A stretch of 64,000 bases of DNA, taken from the NCBI GenBank assembly GCA_964539805.1, contig CAZIKN010000015.1, positions 6,747-70,746 on the forward strand, written 5' to 3'. The notes below the pieces were generated by a model. That model did no database searches. It was given only the letters and a program-made list of their open reading frames with translations, and had not been told where the DNA came from. Shown piece by piece: positions 26,432 through 36,514 of this stretch. The DNA is from M3007 sp964539805 (GTDB lineage Bacteria; Bacteroidota; Bacteroidia; Chitinophagales; Saprospiraceae). The translations under genes were made by a program, and so were the position numbers. The stretch's first letter is position 1. The number at the start of each line of letters is the position of its first letter.

Positions 26432-27922
26432 ATGCAAAGCGAAAGTTGGTTTTGGGCAACGATAGGTTTGCTGGCTTGCTACGCGGCGGTCATCCTGTTT
26501 TTTGTTGTGCGGGGAGCGCGAAAGACGCATTCGATGAAGGATTATGCCGTAGGCAATATGGGTTTTTCGCCCGTGGTGGTAGGGCTATCGTTGGCGGCGA
26601 GTATAACGAGTGCAGCCACATTTGTGATCAATCCCGGATTTATTGCGCTGTTTGGTTGGAGTGCCTTTTTAGCCTTAGCTGTTGTGTTGCCTGTAGGGCT
26701 TATCCTTTCCCTGATTGTGCTGACCAAAAGTTTTCGCCGATATGGCAGTAGCGTAAAGGCGATGACCATGCCCCAATGGATAGGGCAGCGCTATGGCAGC
26801 CCCGCTTTTGCCTTCTTTTTTGCGGTGTTATCCTTGTTGTTGCTCACCTTTATCGTACTTATTTGTGTGGGTATGACCAAGGTATTGGCTCAAGCCTTGG
26901 GCATGAGTGAGACAGTGGTTTTGACATCTTTGGTGGTTTTTGTTTTTGGGTATATGATGTTTGGCGGAGCCAACGCCATGGTTTATACCAACACCGTGCA
27001 GGCAGGTATCATGCTTGTGGTAGCTGTAATGATGTTGGGTTCCGGATATGAGCATTTTAGTGCTGGCATCATGGGCTTTTGGGATAAAATAGCCGCTATT
27101 GCTCCTGAGCTGACCCTTAATTATAATACTAAAAGCCCTGTTTCGCGTGATTTTTTTGAAGTGGTGATCTGCAACTTCGTTGTAGGGGTGGCCATTGTCT
27201 GCCAACCGCACATCATCACCAAATCCCTGATGTTGCGTGATGATCGGGATGTCAATCGCTATCTTTTGGTGGGTATAGCGGCTGAAATACTCTTTTTTTT
27301 AGTGGTTTTTACGGGGTTTTATGCCCGTTTGATGTTTCCTGACCTCAAAATACCGGAAGGTGATGCGCTGAAAATGGATGGTATTATACCCGCGTATGTG
27401 GTGCATGAGTTTCCGGTTTGGGCGGGACTGTTGGTTATTTTGGGGCTCTTGTCGGCCGGGCTTTCCACTTTGGAGGGTTTAATTCAATCTGTATCAACCA
27501 CCATTTCACAAGATCTGATTGCGCCCTTGATAGCCAATAAAGGTGATGAAAAACAGCAGTTTATTCGGCACCGGGCGGTTATTGCGGGGTTGGGACTTGC
27601 GGCAATACTGATGTCCAAACAGCAATTGGAGCAGCCCAACCTGAGTGTCGGTATTTTTGCTCAAAATGGGGTATATGCCTTTTTTTCTGCGGCCTTTGTA
27701 CCTGTTTTGTTTGGTATTTTTATAAAAGACAGCCCGCGTATAGCCGTTGTTGGCGCTTCAATAACGGCTGTTTTGGTACACTTCGGCACTTATTACGGAG
27801 GGGTTTCTATGTATCTGCAAGGCCCAGTACGCAACCCGGCGGTGGCCGCCACCTTTGCCATATTGAGTTCTGTCATGGTCGGCTTGGCTCTTTATATTAC
27901 CTTAAAAAAATCGGCGTCATGA
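26432..27922 (+). CDS. Sodium:solute symporter (SSS family)
   Basis: A membrane transporter of 496 residues with about 13 helices. The segments GLSLAASITSAATFVINPGF and LGLLSAGLSTLEGLIQSVSTT match the sodium-site regions of the SSS family. Members bring in pantothenate, acetate, proline or sugars with sodium; the overall look is nearest to PanF/ActP-like proteins, but the substrate is not determined. The stop overlaps the start of the next gene by 4 bp (ATGA), showing translational coupling. Confidence 0.88.
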   Translation: MQSESWFWATIGLLACYAAVILFFVVRGARKTHSMKDYAVGNMGFSPVVVGLSLAASITSAATFVINPGFIALFGWSAFLALAVVLPVGLILSLIVLTKSFRRYGSSVKAMTMPQWIGQRYGSPAFAFFFAVLSLLLLTFIVLICVGMTKVLAQALGMSETVVLTSLVVFVFGYMMFGGANAMVYTNTVQAGIMLVVAVMMLGSGYEHFSAGIMGFWDKIAAIAPELTLNYNTKSPVSRDFFEVVICNFVVGVAIVCQPHIITKSLMLRDDRDVNRYLLVGIAAEILFFLVVFTGFYARLMFPDLKIPEGDALKMDGIIPAYVVHEFPVWAGLLVILGLLSAGLSTLEGLIQSVSTTISQDLIAPLIANKGDEKQQFIRHRAVIAGLGLAAILMSKQQLEQPNLSVGIFAQNGVYAFFSAAFVPVLFGIFIKDSPRIAVVGASITAVLVHFGTYYGGVSMYLQGPVRNPAVAATFAILSSVMVGLALYITLKKSAS

Positions 27923-28842
27923 AATATACTCTTTTTGTCGCATTTCTCTGCATGGCCCAATTGCTTTGGGCACAGTCCAGTCCATCAAAAAGCACTCCGA
28001 TGAGCGAAACACAGTACATTACCCTGTCCTCGGGCATCAAAATAGCCTATACCGATCAGGGTACAGGGGCACAAACATTGGTCTTGATTCACGGTCTGGG
28101 GAGCAACCGCAAGAGCTGGCAAAAGAATATGGATTCCTTGTCCAAGCATACACGTTGTATCGCCTTGGACCTGCCGGGATACGGCCAGTCCTCTAAAGGT
28201 GATTACCCTTATGACATGGCATTTTTTGCTCAAAGCGTACGCGAATTTATTGCCGCGTTACCATTGAAAGAGGTGGTTTTGGTGGGGCATTCCATGGGCG
28301 GGCAAATTGCGCTGACAGCCCTGTTGGAGGATAGCAGTTTGGCCAAAAAATTAGTACTGCTTGCCCCTGCGGGTTTTGAAACCTTTACAGAGCAGGAAAA
28401 GGCTTGGTTCTCAATGGTTTATACACCCGCCGTGCTGAAAGCCACATCCGCCGAACAGATCAGAAAAAATTTTGAACTGAATTTCGTCCGTTTTCCCGCA
28501 GATGCGGAATTTATGATACAGGATCGTATGGCTTTGCGCGAAACCCCCGAATATGACCAGTATTGCAACATGATCCCCAAATGTGTCATGGGCATGCTGA
28601 ATCAGCCCGTTTTTGCACGATTACCTGAATTGCGCCAAACCAGTTTGGTCCTTTACGGGGAAAATGATGCGCTTATCCCAAATCGGATTTTACACAAAAC
28701 GCTGACTACCCGCTCGGTGGCTGAGTCAGGACAAAGCCGCCTGCCGAATAGTAGCCTTCATCTTATTCCCAATGTTGGGCATTTCGTCCAATGGGAAGGC
28801 GCGTCGGCTGTCAACACTGCCATTCTTGGTTTTTTACAATAA
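27919..28842 (+). CDS. Secreted alpha/beta hydrolase
   Basis: A protein of 307 residues with a signal peptide (about 1-19) and an alpha/beta hydrolase fold. LIHGLGSNRKSW forms the oxyanion region, GHSMGG the nucleophile elbow, and the His lies in NVGHFVQWE. Substrate unknown; esterases and lactonases of this type are common. Translationally coupled to the symporter, which suggests hydrolysis of an extracellular compound followed by uptake of a product. Confidence 0.87.
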   Translation: MKYTLFVAFLCMAQLLWAQSSPSKSTPMSETQYITLSSGIKIAYTDQGTGAQTLVLIHGLGSNRKSWQKNMDSLSKHTRCIALDLPGYGQSSKGDYPYDMAFFAQSVREFIAALPLKEVVLVGHSMGGQIALTALLEDSSLAKKLVLLAPAGFETFTEQEKAWFSMVYTPAVLKATSAEQIRKNFELNFVRFPADAEFMIQDRMALRETPEYDQYCNMIPKCVMGMLNQPVFARLPELRQTSLVLYGENDALIPNRILHKTLTTRSVAESGQSRLPNSSLHLIPNVGHFVQWEGASAVNTAILGFLQ

Positions 28843-28878
28843 AAAAATCTCCCTTCACCACTTACGTACACACATAGC

Positions 28879-29949
28879 ATGAAAAAAATTTCGACACTCT
28901 TATTTTCTGTGGCCGTTTTGGTCACCAGTATTTTTGGCCAAAAGGCAACCGTTAGCGGAAAAATTACCGAAACTGAAACAGGAGAGGCCATTTTTAGGGC
29001 TACTGTCCTGCAAGAAGGCACAGCCAATGGCACCTTTACGGATGCATCCGGTATGTACACCCTTAGCTTGCCGGCAGGGAACCACAACCTAATTGTTTCC
29101 TATTTGGGTTACCGTACAGAAACCCGTGCCATTAGTGTTAGTGCGGGGCAAAATTTAAGCCTGGATTTGACCCTGTCCTCCTCTGCGTTGCAGGGCGAAG
29201 AAGTAGTTATTTCTGCCTCTCGCCGTGCCGAGAAACTGACCAATGCACCTGCAACTATCTCCGTTGTCACCGCAAAAGCCATTAGCGAGCATCCCTCTTT
29301 TAATGTGGCTGAGTTGTTGGGCAGGCAGCGCGGTGTGGATTATGTGCGGTCGGGCGTATTGGGGATAGGGATCAATGCGAGGGGCTTCAACAGCGCTTTT
29401 AACCCCAAAAACCTTCAGATCAATGATGGTCGTTTGTCCTCCCTGATTGCCACGGGTTTACCCCTTGGTGCCCTCAGCACTACGGTAAAAGAAGATATTG
29501 AGCGGGTGGAGGTTATCCTCGGGCCTTCATCAGCCTTATATGGCCCGAATGCACATAACGGTTTGTTGAACACAACGACCAAAGACCCTCGTGCATATCA
29601 GGGTACCACGGTTGCCTTAGGGGCAGGAAACCAGAGCGTATTCACCGGGCGTTTGCGCCATGCCACCAAAATCAATGACAAATTTGCTTTAAAAATAAGC
29701 GGTGAATACACGCAAGGCGAGGAGTTTGACTTTACGGATACGGTATATTCCGTTGCAGGAGGCGTCCAGTTTGCAAAATATCCAGAGTTTTTGCTAAACC
29801 GCAATTTTGACCACCTGGCGGGCGAAGCCCAGCTGTATTACAGTGTTAATAAAAAATCAGATCTTATCGTTGGCTACGGGGCATCCAACAGCAACAATAT
29901 CGGTAATACCAATGCCGGGCGCAATCAAATACGCGATTGGGGCTATTGA
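28879..29949 (+). pseudogene. TonB-dependent outer-membrane receptor, 5' part (interrupted)
   Basis: Signal peptide, then a CarboxypepD_reg-like domain (KATVSGKITETETGEAIF), then the plug domain (APATISVVTAKAI and IERVEVILGPSSALYG) and the first barrel strands. The frame ends in TGA at the junction of a 448-bp direct duplication. Removing one copy joins it to the next fragment into one open frame of 875 residues. As it stands the product would be a plug with a short barrel piece and not functional as a transporter. Confidence 0.85.
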
Positions 29950-30391
29950 GCGGGTGGAGGTTATCCTCGGGCCTTCATCAGCCTTATATGGCCCGAATGC
30001 ACATAACGGTTTGTTGAACACAACGACCAAAGACCCTCGTGCATATCAGGGTACCACGGTTGCCTTAGGGGCAGGAAACCAGAGCGTATTCACCGGGCGT
30101 TTGCGCCATGCCACCAAAATCAATGACAAATTTGCTTTAAAAATAAGCGGTGAATACACGCAAGGCGAGGAGTTTGACTTTACGGATACGGTATATTCCG
30201 TTGCAGGAGGCGTCCAGTTTGCAAAATATCCAGAGTTTTTGCTAAACCGCAATTTTGACCACCTGGCGGGCGAAGCCCAGCTGTATTACAGTGTTAATAA
30301 AAAATCAGATCTTATCGTTGGCTACGGGGCATCCAACAGCAACAATATCGGTAATACCAATGCCGGGCGCAATCAAATACGCGATTGGGGC
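29496..30391 (+). repeat. Exact 448-bp tandem duplication within the TonB receptor gene
   Basis: Bases 29496-29943 and 29944-30391 are identical as far as I compared them by eye, with no visible mismatch. The unit begins TATTGAGCGGG and ends GCGATTGGGGC. 448 is not a multiple of three, hence the frameshift. The bases flanking the junctions show no microhomology. Confidence 0.93.
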
Positions 30392-31954
30392 GTGAGCTGG
30401 GCGCAGGTACGCTACGTATCGCCCCGTCTTTACCTTAACTTGTACAATACCTGGAGCGGCACAGACTCCACTTACGCCATGAACCGCCGAACCCTCAACT
30501 ATTGGTCCTATAAAAATGCCCGTAATACGGATGGTACCCCAAAATTTACGGAAGAGGTAGCCCGATCAAAATCTTTGGCCTCCTTCTGGCTCCCCAATGC
30601 CGCTTTGCCGAACGGCGGAAGTGATTTGGCTCGTGGGGCGCTTTTTCAGGATCAATCACAACGCCTTAATGCTGAAGCCCAATACAACAACTCGGCGGGC
30701 AAACTTTTTGACTTTATCGTTGGGATTCAATACCAACGTGATGTAGCTAACAGTAACAATACCTATTTGTTGGACAAAGGTGGTGATATTGTCATCGGTC
30801 AGGTAGGCGGCTATGCCCAATTGGAGCGTCGTTTTGGTAAATTCCGCACGGTACTTGCTGCCCGGGCAGATAACCATGACCTTTATGGATTCAACTTTAT
30901 CCCCAAAGCAGCATTGGTGTACAATGTTGGGGACAATGGCGCGGCACGCCTTACCTACGGACAGGGGATTGCAGCACCAACTATCCTGAACCTTTCCGCC
31001 AATATTTTTGGTGGTTTACTGCTTGGTAACGGAGAAGGCTTCACCGTCAAGGAGGTAGATATTACAACACAAAGTATTGTCAACACCTATCAAGTGCAGA
31101 AACTTACCGTTGAAAAAATAAAGACCATTGAAATGGGCTACAAGGGCCTACTCGGTGGCAAGCTGTTTGTGGACGCCAACGCCTATTATAATATTAGTGA
31201 AAATTTCCTTAGCCCGTCTATTGATATTGCGCCCAACCGAGAGCTATTTGACCATGACAATAACCCTGCTACGCCTAATATTACCAAAATTAATGGCTTT
31301 GCTACCACACGTGGCGACCAGCCATTGGGAGAAATAACCACGGTGGCTCCCATCGTGCCCAATGGAGAATCAGGCGCCAACACGGTGTTGTCCTATGTCA
31401 ATTTTGGCAACGTGAATACTTATGGCTTTGATGCTTCTTTGAGTTATGCATTTACCCCCAACCTCACCGCCATGCTCAACTATTCATGGTTCGGGTTTGA
31501 TCTGGATGAGACGGACAGGGCCAATGATGGCAACAAGGACGGATTGGTCAACGAAAATGACCTGCCCATCAATACGCCTTCAAACAAGCTTGGATTGGGC
31601 CTGAATTACAGCAAAAAACGCTTATATGCATCACTTTTTGGCCGTTGGGTGCAGGAATATGACTTCTTTAGTGGTATTAATGTAGCGGCTAAAACGAATA
31701 CCGCTTTGATATATGGTGGTAACCAGGTAATTGAGAACAAACGGGTAGGCACATCCTTCAATAATGGCCCCTTGGGCGGATTCTTTAACGTTGACCTCGG
31801 ATTGGGCTATAAATTTGGAAAATCACTTACCGTTTCCGGCCAGATAGTCAATTTGTTCAATAGTGAAGTGCGCGAGTTTGTTGCTTCCCCTAGTATTTCT
31901 CGCCTATATTCTATTGAACTGAAAGTGGATTTACCTGCCATTAAACGGGATTAA
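29807..31954 (+). pseudogene. TonB-dependent outer-membrane receptor, 3' part (interrupted)
   Basis: The frame covers the duplicated segment again and then most of the beta-barrel, ending with YSIELKVDLPAIKRD and lacking its own signal peptide. The first 46 residues come from the duplicated DNA read out of frame and are not genuine. With one repeat copy removed, 28879-29943 plus 30392-31954 make one receptor. Substrate is unknown; the neighbours are a symporter, a secreted hydrolase and lipid-type enzymes. Confidence 0.85.
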
Positions 31955-31988
31955 GATCGCGTAATAACCTCATACAAAATGTGTTTGT

Positions 31989-32045
31989 GCGGCCGTCTCA
32001 AAAGTGGATAACGAAACATTGTTTGCCGCTTTTTGAGATGGCCGC
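31989..32045. terminator. Long hairpin after the TonB receptor gene
   Basis: GCGGCCGTCTCAAAAGTGG pairs with the segment 32026-32045 over about 19 bp with two G-T pairs and one bulged T. It sits 35 bp after the receptor stop and 18 bp before the KAS III start. T-runs are short, so it could also be a processing or stability element. Confidence 0.6.
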
Positions 32046-32062
32046 TTTAAAACAATATCAAT

Positions 32063-33061
32063 ATGCCGACTGCAACCATCATGTCCGTAGCAGCGTATGC
32101 GCCCACCCGCGTGCTGGACAATCAATATTTCAACAATCTCCTCGGCGATGATGTGGATACCTGGCTCCGCGAAAATGTGGAAATATACCACCGACATTGG
32201 TGTAATGATGGAGAGAGTACTGCTGATTTGGCTGAAAAAGCGACAACAGTCGCTCTAGAACGGGCTGGAATATCTGCCCGAGATTTAGACCTCATTATCC
32301 TTTCTACAGATACGCCCGAGTTTGTATCACCATCCACAGCTGCGGTATTGCAACACCGTATTGGCGCAACCAATGCAGGCACTTTTGATTTGAATACCGC
32401 TTGTGCCGGGTTTGTTACAGCCTTGGATACGGCATCCAAATTCATCAAAGCAGATGAAAACTACCGCCATGTGCTGGTGGTAGGTGCTTATGCTATGTCC
32501 AAGCACCTTAATATGGAAGATAAAAAGACGGTGACTTTGTTTGCCGATGGTGCTGGTGCTGTTGTATTGCGAGCAGAGCAATCAGCTGATAGCCATGGCC
32601 GCGGCTTTTTGGGAGCGCAACTCATCACCAAAGGCGAATATAATGAATGGATGGGTATTTATGCTGGAGGCACACAAAAGCCTGTAAATCATGAAGTTTT
32701 GGAAAGGCACGAGCATCAATTACAGTTTGTACGCAGGTTCCCAAAAGAATTGAACCCTGAAATCTGGTCCATGATGGCCCATACCTTATGCCAGCGGATA
32801 GGCGCAAGCCCGCAAGAGGTGCAGCACTATTTTATCACACAAATCAATGTGCATGCCATACGGGAAACGCTGGATCGCCTTGGGGTGCCTCGTGAGCGTG
32901 GGCACACTATTATGCACGAATATGGTTACACGGGTTCAGCCTGCATCCCGATGGCATTCAATGATGCCTGGGAGCAAGGCAAGGTCAAAATAGGTGACCT
33001 GATTTTTTTTATAGGCAGTGGAGGAGGCTTATCTTTCGCCGCCGCCGCATTTCGGATGTGA
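32063..33061 (+). CDS. KAS III-like 3-oxoacyl synthase with altered active site
   Basis: A thiolase-fold protein of 332 residues related to FabH. The nucleophile Cys114 is present in NTACAGF, but the positions of the catalytic His and Asn differ: the usual HQAN reads TQIN (Thr259) and YGNT reads YGYT (Tyr289). A His at 264 might substitute. A canonical FabH is encoded at 8849-9838, so this one probably uses other substrates. It is 37 bp upstream of an acyl-CoA ligase on the same strand, suggesting a joint role in making a modified acyl product. Confidence 0.85.
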   Translation: MPTATIMSVAAYAPTRVLDNQYFNNLLGDDVDTWLRENVEIYHRHWCNDGESTADLAEKATTVALERAGISARDLDLIILSTDTPEFVSPSTAAVLQHRIGATNAGTFDLNTACAGFVTALDTASKFIKADENYRHVLVVGAYAMSKHLNMEDKKTVTLFADGAGAVVLRAEQSADSHGRGFLGAQLITKGEYNEWMGIYAGGTQKPVNHEVLERHEHQLQFVRRFPKELNPEIWSMMAHTLCQRIGASPQEVQHYFITQINVHAIRETLDRLGVPRERGHTIMHEYGYTGSACIPMAFNDAWEQGKVKIGDLIFFIGSGGGLSFAAAAFRM

Positions 33062-33098
33062 TCATTCGGATACGGATGCTTAAACATATTATCTTATC

Positions 33099-34610
33099 AT
33101 GTACACTACCGACTGGAGCGCAAAATGGGCAGTTTATGCGCCGGATAAAACTGCTTTTCGGGAATGGGAAAGCGGACGGTTTATAAGCTATTATGAACTA
33201 AATCAGACCGCTGATGCACTGGCATGGCATTGGACAACACAGCTTGGGCTTAAAAAGGGGGATAGAATTGCCGTGTTGTCTGAGTTTTGTATCAACTATA
33301 TGGTGCTTTTCGCTGCTGCGCAAAAAACGGGCAGTATTTTAGTCCCCCTAAATTACCGCCTCGCGGCTACGGAATTGGATTACATGCTCAAGAATGCACG
33401 GCCAGTTATGGCTATTTCCGAATCCAAATTTCAATATTTGTTTGATGCCGCCCCGTATTATCAGAAGATTGATCATGTGCTTGCCTTAGAAAATTTGGCT
33501 GAATCATGGGTTCAATCACCTTCACCTAAGCCATTCCCAAGCGTGGCTATAGGAGAAAAAGACCCAGTTTTTATCCTTTATACCTCAGGAACCACCGGTT
33601 TTCCCAAAGGAGCCATTTACACCCATAAAATGCTGTTCTGGAACAGCATCAATACATCTATCTCCCTGATTATCAATACGGAAAGCCGTACCTTGTTGTT
33701 TGCTCCACCATTTCATACGGGAGGCTGGAATGTACTGACCACACCTTTTTTGCATCATGGGGCCTACAGCTGTCTTTTGAAAAAGTTTGACCCGGCGCTC
33801 GTTTTGCAACTATTGCAAGAGGAGCGCTGCACCTTGTTCTTCGGCGTGCCCACAATGCTCAAGATGTTGGCGGACGAGCCTGGCTTTTCAAGCGCGCAGT
33901 TTCCTTATCTTCAATATGCAATAGTGGGCGGAGAGCCCATGCCTCTGACGTTGATTGAAAAATGGCACGATAAAGGCGTGCTGATACGGCAGGGCTATGG
34001 TATGACGGAGGTAGGCCCCAATCTTACCTCGTTGCACCAAAACGATGCCTCCCGCAAGCGCGGCAGTATAGGCCGCCCCAATTTTTATGTCGAAACGCTT
34101 ATTGCAGATGAGAATGGTAATGATTGCCCACCGAATACGCCCGGAGAGCTATGGTTGCGCGGGCCAATGGTGACACCGGGATACTGGCGCAACAAAAAGG
34201 CCACGGAAAAGGCATTTGCAACAGGAGGGTGGTTTCGCAGTGGCGATCTTGTTCAAAAGGATGAAGAAGGGTATCTTTATGTGATTGACCGCCTGAAAAA
34301 TATGTTTATTAGCGGGGGGGAAAACGTGTACCCCGCTGAAATAGAGCGTATTATGTTAAAAAATTCCAATATTGCAGAAGTTGCAATCATTGGTGTGCCT
34401 GATGAAAAATGGGGCGAAGTAGGTCGTGCATTTGTAGTGCTAAAACAAGGCATTACTACAGACAAAGAGGCCATATTGGCCTTTTGCAAGGCCAATATGG
34501 CAAAGTATAAAGTACCTAAGGATATTGTATTTTTGGATGCGCTCCCTAAAAATGATACAGGCAAGCTAAATCGTTTAGCGTTGTCTTTCAAGCATCCAGC
34601 TGTTGTTTGA
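33099..34610 (+). CDS. AMP-dependent acyl-CoA synthetase / ligase
   Basis: An ANL-superfamily enzyme of 503 residues that activates a carboxylic acid through an acyl-adenylate. The P-loop YTSGTTGFPKGA, the motif YGMTEVGP, the hinge SGDLVQKDEEGYLYVIDRLKN and the C-terminal Lys in KNDTGKLNR are complete. Medium- or long-chain acids are likely, but aromatic acids are possible. Its last 36 bp overlap the end of the convergent M1 peptidase gene. Confidence 0.92.
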   Translation: MYTTDWSAKWAVYAPDKTAFREWESGRFISYYELNQTADALAWHWTTQLGLKKGDRIAVLSEFCINYMVLFAAAQKTGSILVPLNYRLAATELDYMLKNARPVMAISESKFQYLFDAAPYYQKIDHVLALENLAESWVQSPSPKPFPSVAIGEKDPVFILYTSGTTGFPKGAIYTHKMLFWNSINTSISLIINTESRTLLFAPPFHTGGWNVLTTPFLHHGAYSCLLKKFDPALVLQLLQEERCTLFFGVPTMLKMLADEPGFSSAQFPYLQYAIVGGEPMPLTLIEKWHDKGVLIRQGYGMTEVGPNLTSLHQNDASRKRGSIGRPNFYVETLIADENGNDCPPNTPGELWLRGPMVTPGYWRNKKATEKAFATGGWFRSGDLVQKDEEGYLYVIDRLKNMFISGGENVYPAEIERIMLKNSNIAEVAIIGVPDEKWGEVGRAFVVLKQGITTDKEAILAFCKANMAKYKVPKDIVFLDALPKNDTGKLNRLALSFKHPAVV

Positions 34611-36452
34611 ATTATCAACGTCAGGAATGGTCTTTTTTCCCATTTTGATGGATTTTAAGGTTTTACCTGCTTTCCCGGTCACGCGGAAAAGGCTTTTGCC
34701 ATCACGCCAAATAGCAGGACTGTGGTGTATGCTCTCCGTGTTGCCGTCCGTGTATTCTAATTCCAGGTGTAGCGGTACTGGTATGTTACCTTTTCGCTCT
34801 ATGGCAATGCTCTGGCCAGATTTCATATCGCCCGGCATCACGCCTGCAATAGCCAGATCTGGATAGCCCCATTCAAAAAACCATGGTTTCCAAAACCAAT
34901 CAAGGTTTTGGCCCGATACATCGTTCCAGGTATTGAAAAAATCAAAAGGCAGCGGGTGTTTCCCTTTCCAGCGATCCATATATTCAGTCATACAGCGATG
35001 GAAGCTGTCATATCCGAGCAAATCCAACAGGCTGAAATAGGCATTTTGCGGGCGCTGATACGCGGCGTTTCGATAGGCCGTGCTCAGGTTGCTGGAGCGC
35101 ACCATGGGCGGCACGTCATTTTCGGTGCCGGCAACAATGGAATAAGGGCGCACGCCGCCCAAGGTATGGTTGCTCAAGGAGTCGGAAAGCAGGTAATCAA
35201 AAAATGCTGCCCAACCCTCGTCCATCCAGGCGTAGTTTTGCTCGTTTATGCCCATCATAAAAGGGAAATAGGTGTGACTGACCTCGTGTACGGTAAGGGT
35301 CATGGGCGAATTGGGGGCAGTACTCACATCGTTGCACATCATGGGGTATTCCATGCCATCATTGCCATTAAAAACGGTCATGACAGGGTAAGGAAATGGG
35401 TAACCTGGCAACCAGTTGCTCATCAGTCCAATGCCATCCGCCGCGATACGCGCTACTTGGGGATAGTCCGTAGAGGCACTATTGTAGGCAGCGCTGACGA
35501 ATGTCCTTCGACCGGTCTTGTTGTCCACAACGACCGAGGTGGCGTCCCAGTTATAGTGGTCGCTGCTGGCAAAGGCAAAATCGGGGACGTCCTTTGCCAA
35601 AAAACGGAAGCTTTGAGCGGCTTTTTTCTTATAAATGCCACCTTTTTGCAGTTCTTTTTCGGTAAAAATGCTGATGACTTCTTTGCTGGTCTGCGCCCGT
35701 TTCCAGCGATCCAGGTAGCTCGAGGTCAATATATCGGCGGCATTTTGCCATTCTCCAGTGGCCCATACCTGAAAGCCGGCTGGCATGGTGATGGTCACAT
35801 CATAATCGGCAAAATCATGGTAAAACTCCTGCTGCCCATTGTAAGGATGGCTTGCCCAGCCATTCAGATCATCATATACAGCCACTTGCGGATACCAGTA
35901 AGGCACAAAAAAAGTAGTGCTATCGCACACGCACTCACGCGCGGCGTCCTCTCCGGCAGGCAGGGTATAAGACCAGGAGATGTTTAAAGTTGTTTTGGCC
36001 CCGGGGGGCAATGGGCTGTCTTTTAAGGATATATCCAAAAAAGTGTTGGCCTTGGTTCGTTTTTTTTCGTCTACCATCTGGCCATTGTAGCGCAAATCCG
36101 TGATGCGAACGCCTTCGTCAGACACATCAGATGCGGTGACGTCGTATGCCCTAAGGCTGCCTTTGCGGTAGCGATCGTGTGCCATTTTCAGGCGGATCAT
36201 TTTCAGGGTATCCGGGCTGTTGTTTTCATACACAATCGTCGCCTCGCCATTCAAAAGCCTGGTTTTGGGTGTTATACTGGCTTTAAGGTTGTAAGAAGCC
36301 CTGTTTTGCCAATATTTTGGACCGGGCCTGCCATCCCAACTGCGGGTGCCCATGTCATAGGGCTTTTGCATATTTCGAGGGACATAAAGCGATGTTTGGG
36401 CACAAACAACAAAAGAATAAAGAAAAAATAAGGCGACGGTAAAAAAGCGCAT
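34575..36452 (-). CDS. M1 family metallopeptidase, secreted
   Basis: A zinc aminopeptidase-like protein of 625 residues with a signal peptide (about 1-18). The zinc site is HEVSHTYFPF with the third ligand Glu in WMDEGWAAFFD. The usual GAMEN substrate motif is replaced by GMEYPMM, as in many Bacteroidota members. It likely degrades peptides in the periplasm or at the surface. A complete promoter precedes it. Confidence 0.92.
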   Translation of the reverse strand: MRFFTVALFFLYSFVVCAQTSLYVPRNMQKPYDMGTRSWDGRPGPKYWQNRASYNLKASITPKTRLLNGEATIVYENNSPDTLKMIRLKMAHDRYRKGSLRAYDVTASDVSDEGVRITDLRYNGQMVDEKKRTKANTFLDISLKDSPLPPGAKTTLNISWSYTLPAGEDAARECVCDSTTFFVPYWYPQVAVYDDLNGWASHPYNGQQEFYHDFADYDVTITMPAGFQVWATGEWQNAADILTSSYLDRWKRAQTSKEVISIFTEKELQKGGIYKKKAAQSFRFLAKDVPDFAFASSDHYNWDATSVVVDNKTGRRTFVSAAYNSASTDYPQVARIAADGIGLMSNWLPGYPFPYPVMTVFNGNDGMEYPMMCNDVSTAPNSPMTLTVHEVSHTYFPFMMGINEQNYAWMDEGWAAFFDYLLSDSLSNHTLGGVRPYSIVAGTENDVPPMVRSSNLSTAYRNAAYQRPQNAYFSLLDLLGYDSFHRCMTEYMDRWKGKHPLPFDFFNTWNDVSGQNLDWFWKPWFFEWGYPDLAIAGVMPGDMKSGQSIAIERKGNIPVPLHLELEYTDGNTESIHHSPAIWRDGKSLFRVTGKAGKTLKSIKMGKKTIPDVDNSNNSWMLERQR

Positions 36453-36481
36453 GGTAAAATTATTGGTGTAAAAACAAGACG

Positions 36482-36513
36482 CAAAAGTACTTTTTTCTAC
36501 ACATAGCAGTCAA
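36482..36513 (-). promoter_or_regulatory. Complete Bacteroidota promoter of the M1 peptidase gene
   Basis: On the minus strand TTG (36511-36513) is followed after 21 bp by TACTTTTG (36482-36489), a full match to the TTG-N17-23-TAnnTTTG consensus, 29 bp ahead of the ATG at 36452. Confidence 0.65.
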
Positions 36514-36514
36514 T

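Noticed and set aside
26299..26751. 150-codon frame overlapping the symporter start
   Set aside because: It reads through the symporter coding region in another frame and has no protein-like character.
34908..35987. 359-codon plus-strand frame
   Set aside because: It is the antisense shadow of the M1 peptidase, caused by codon bias.
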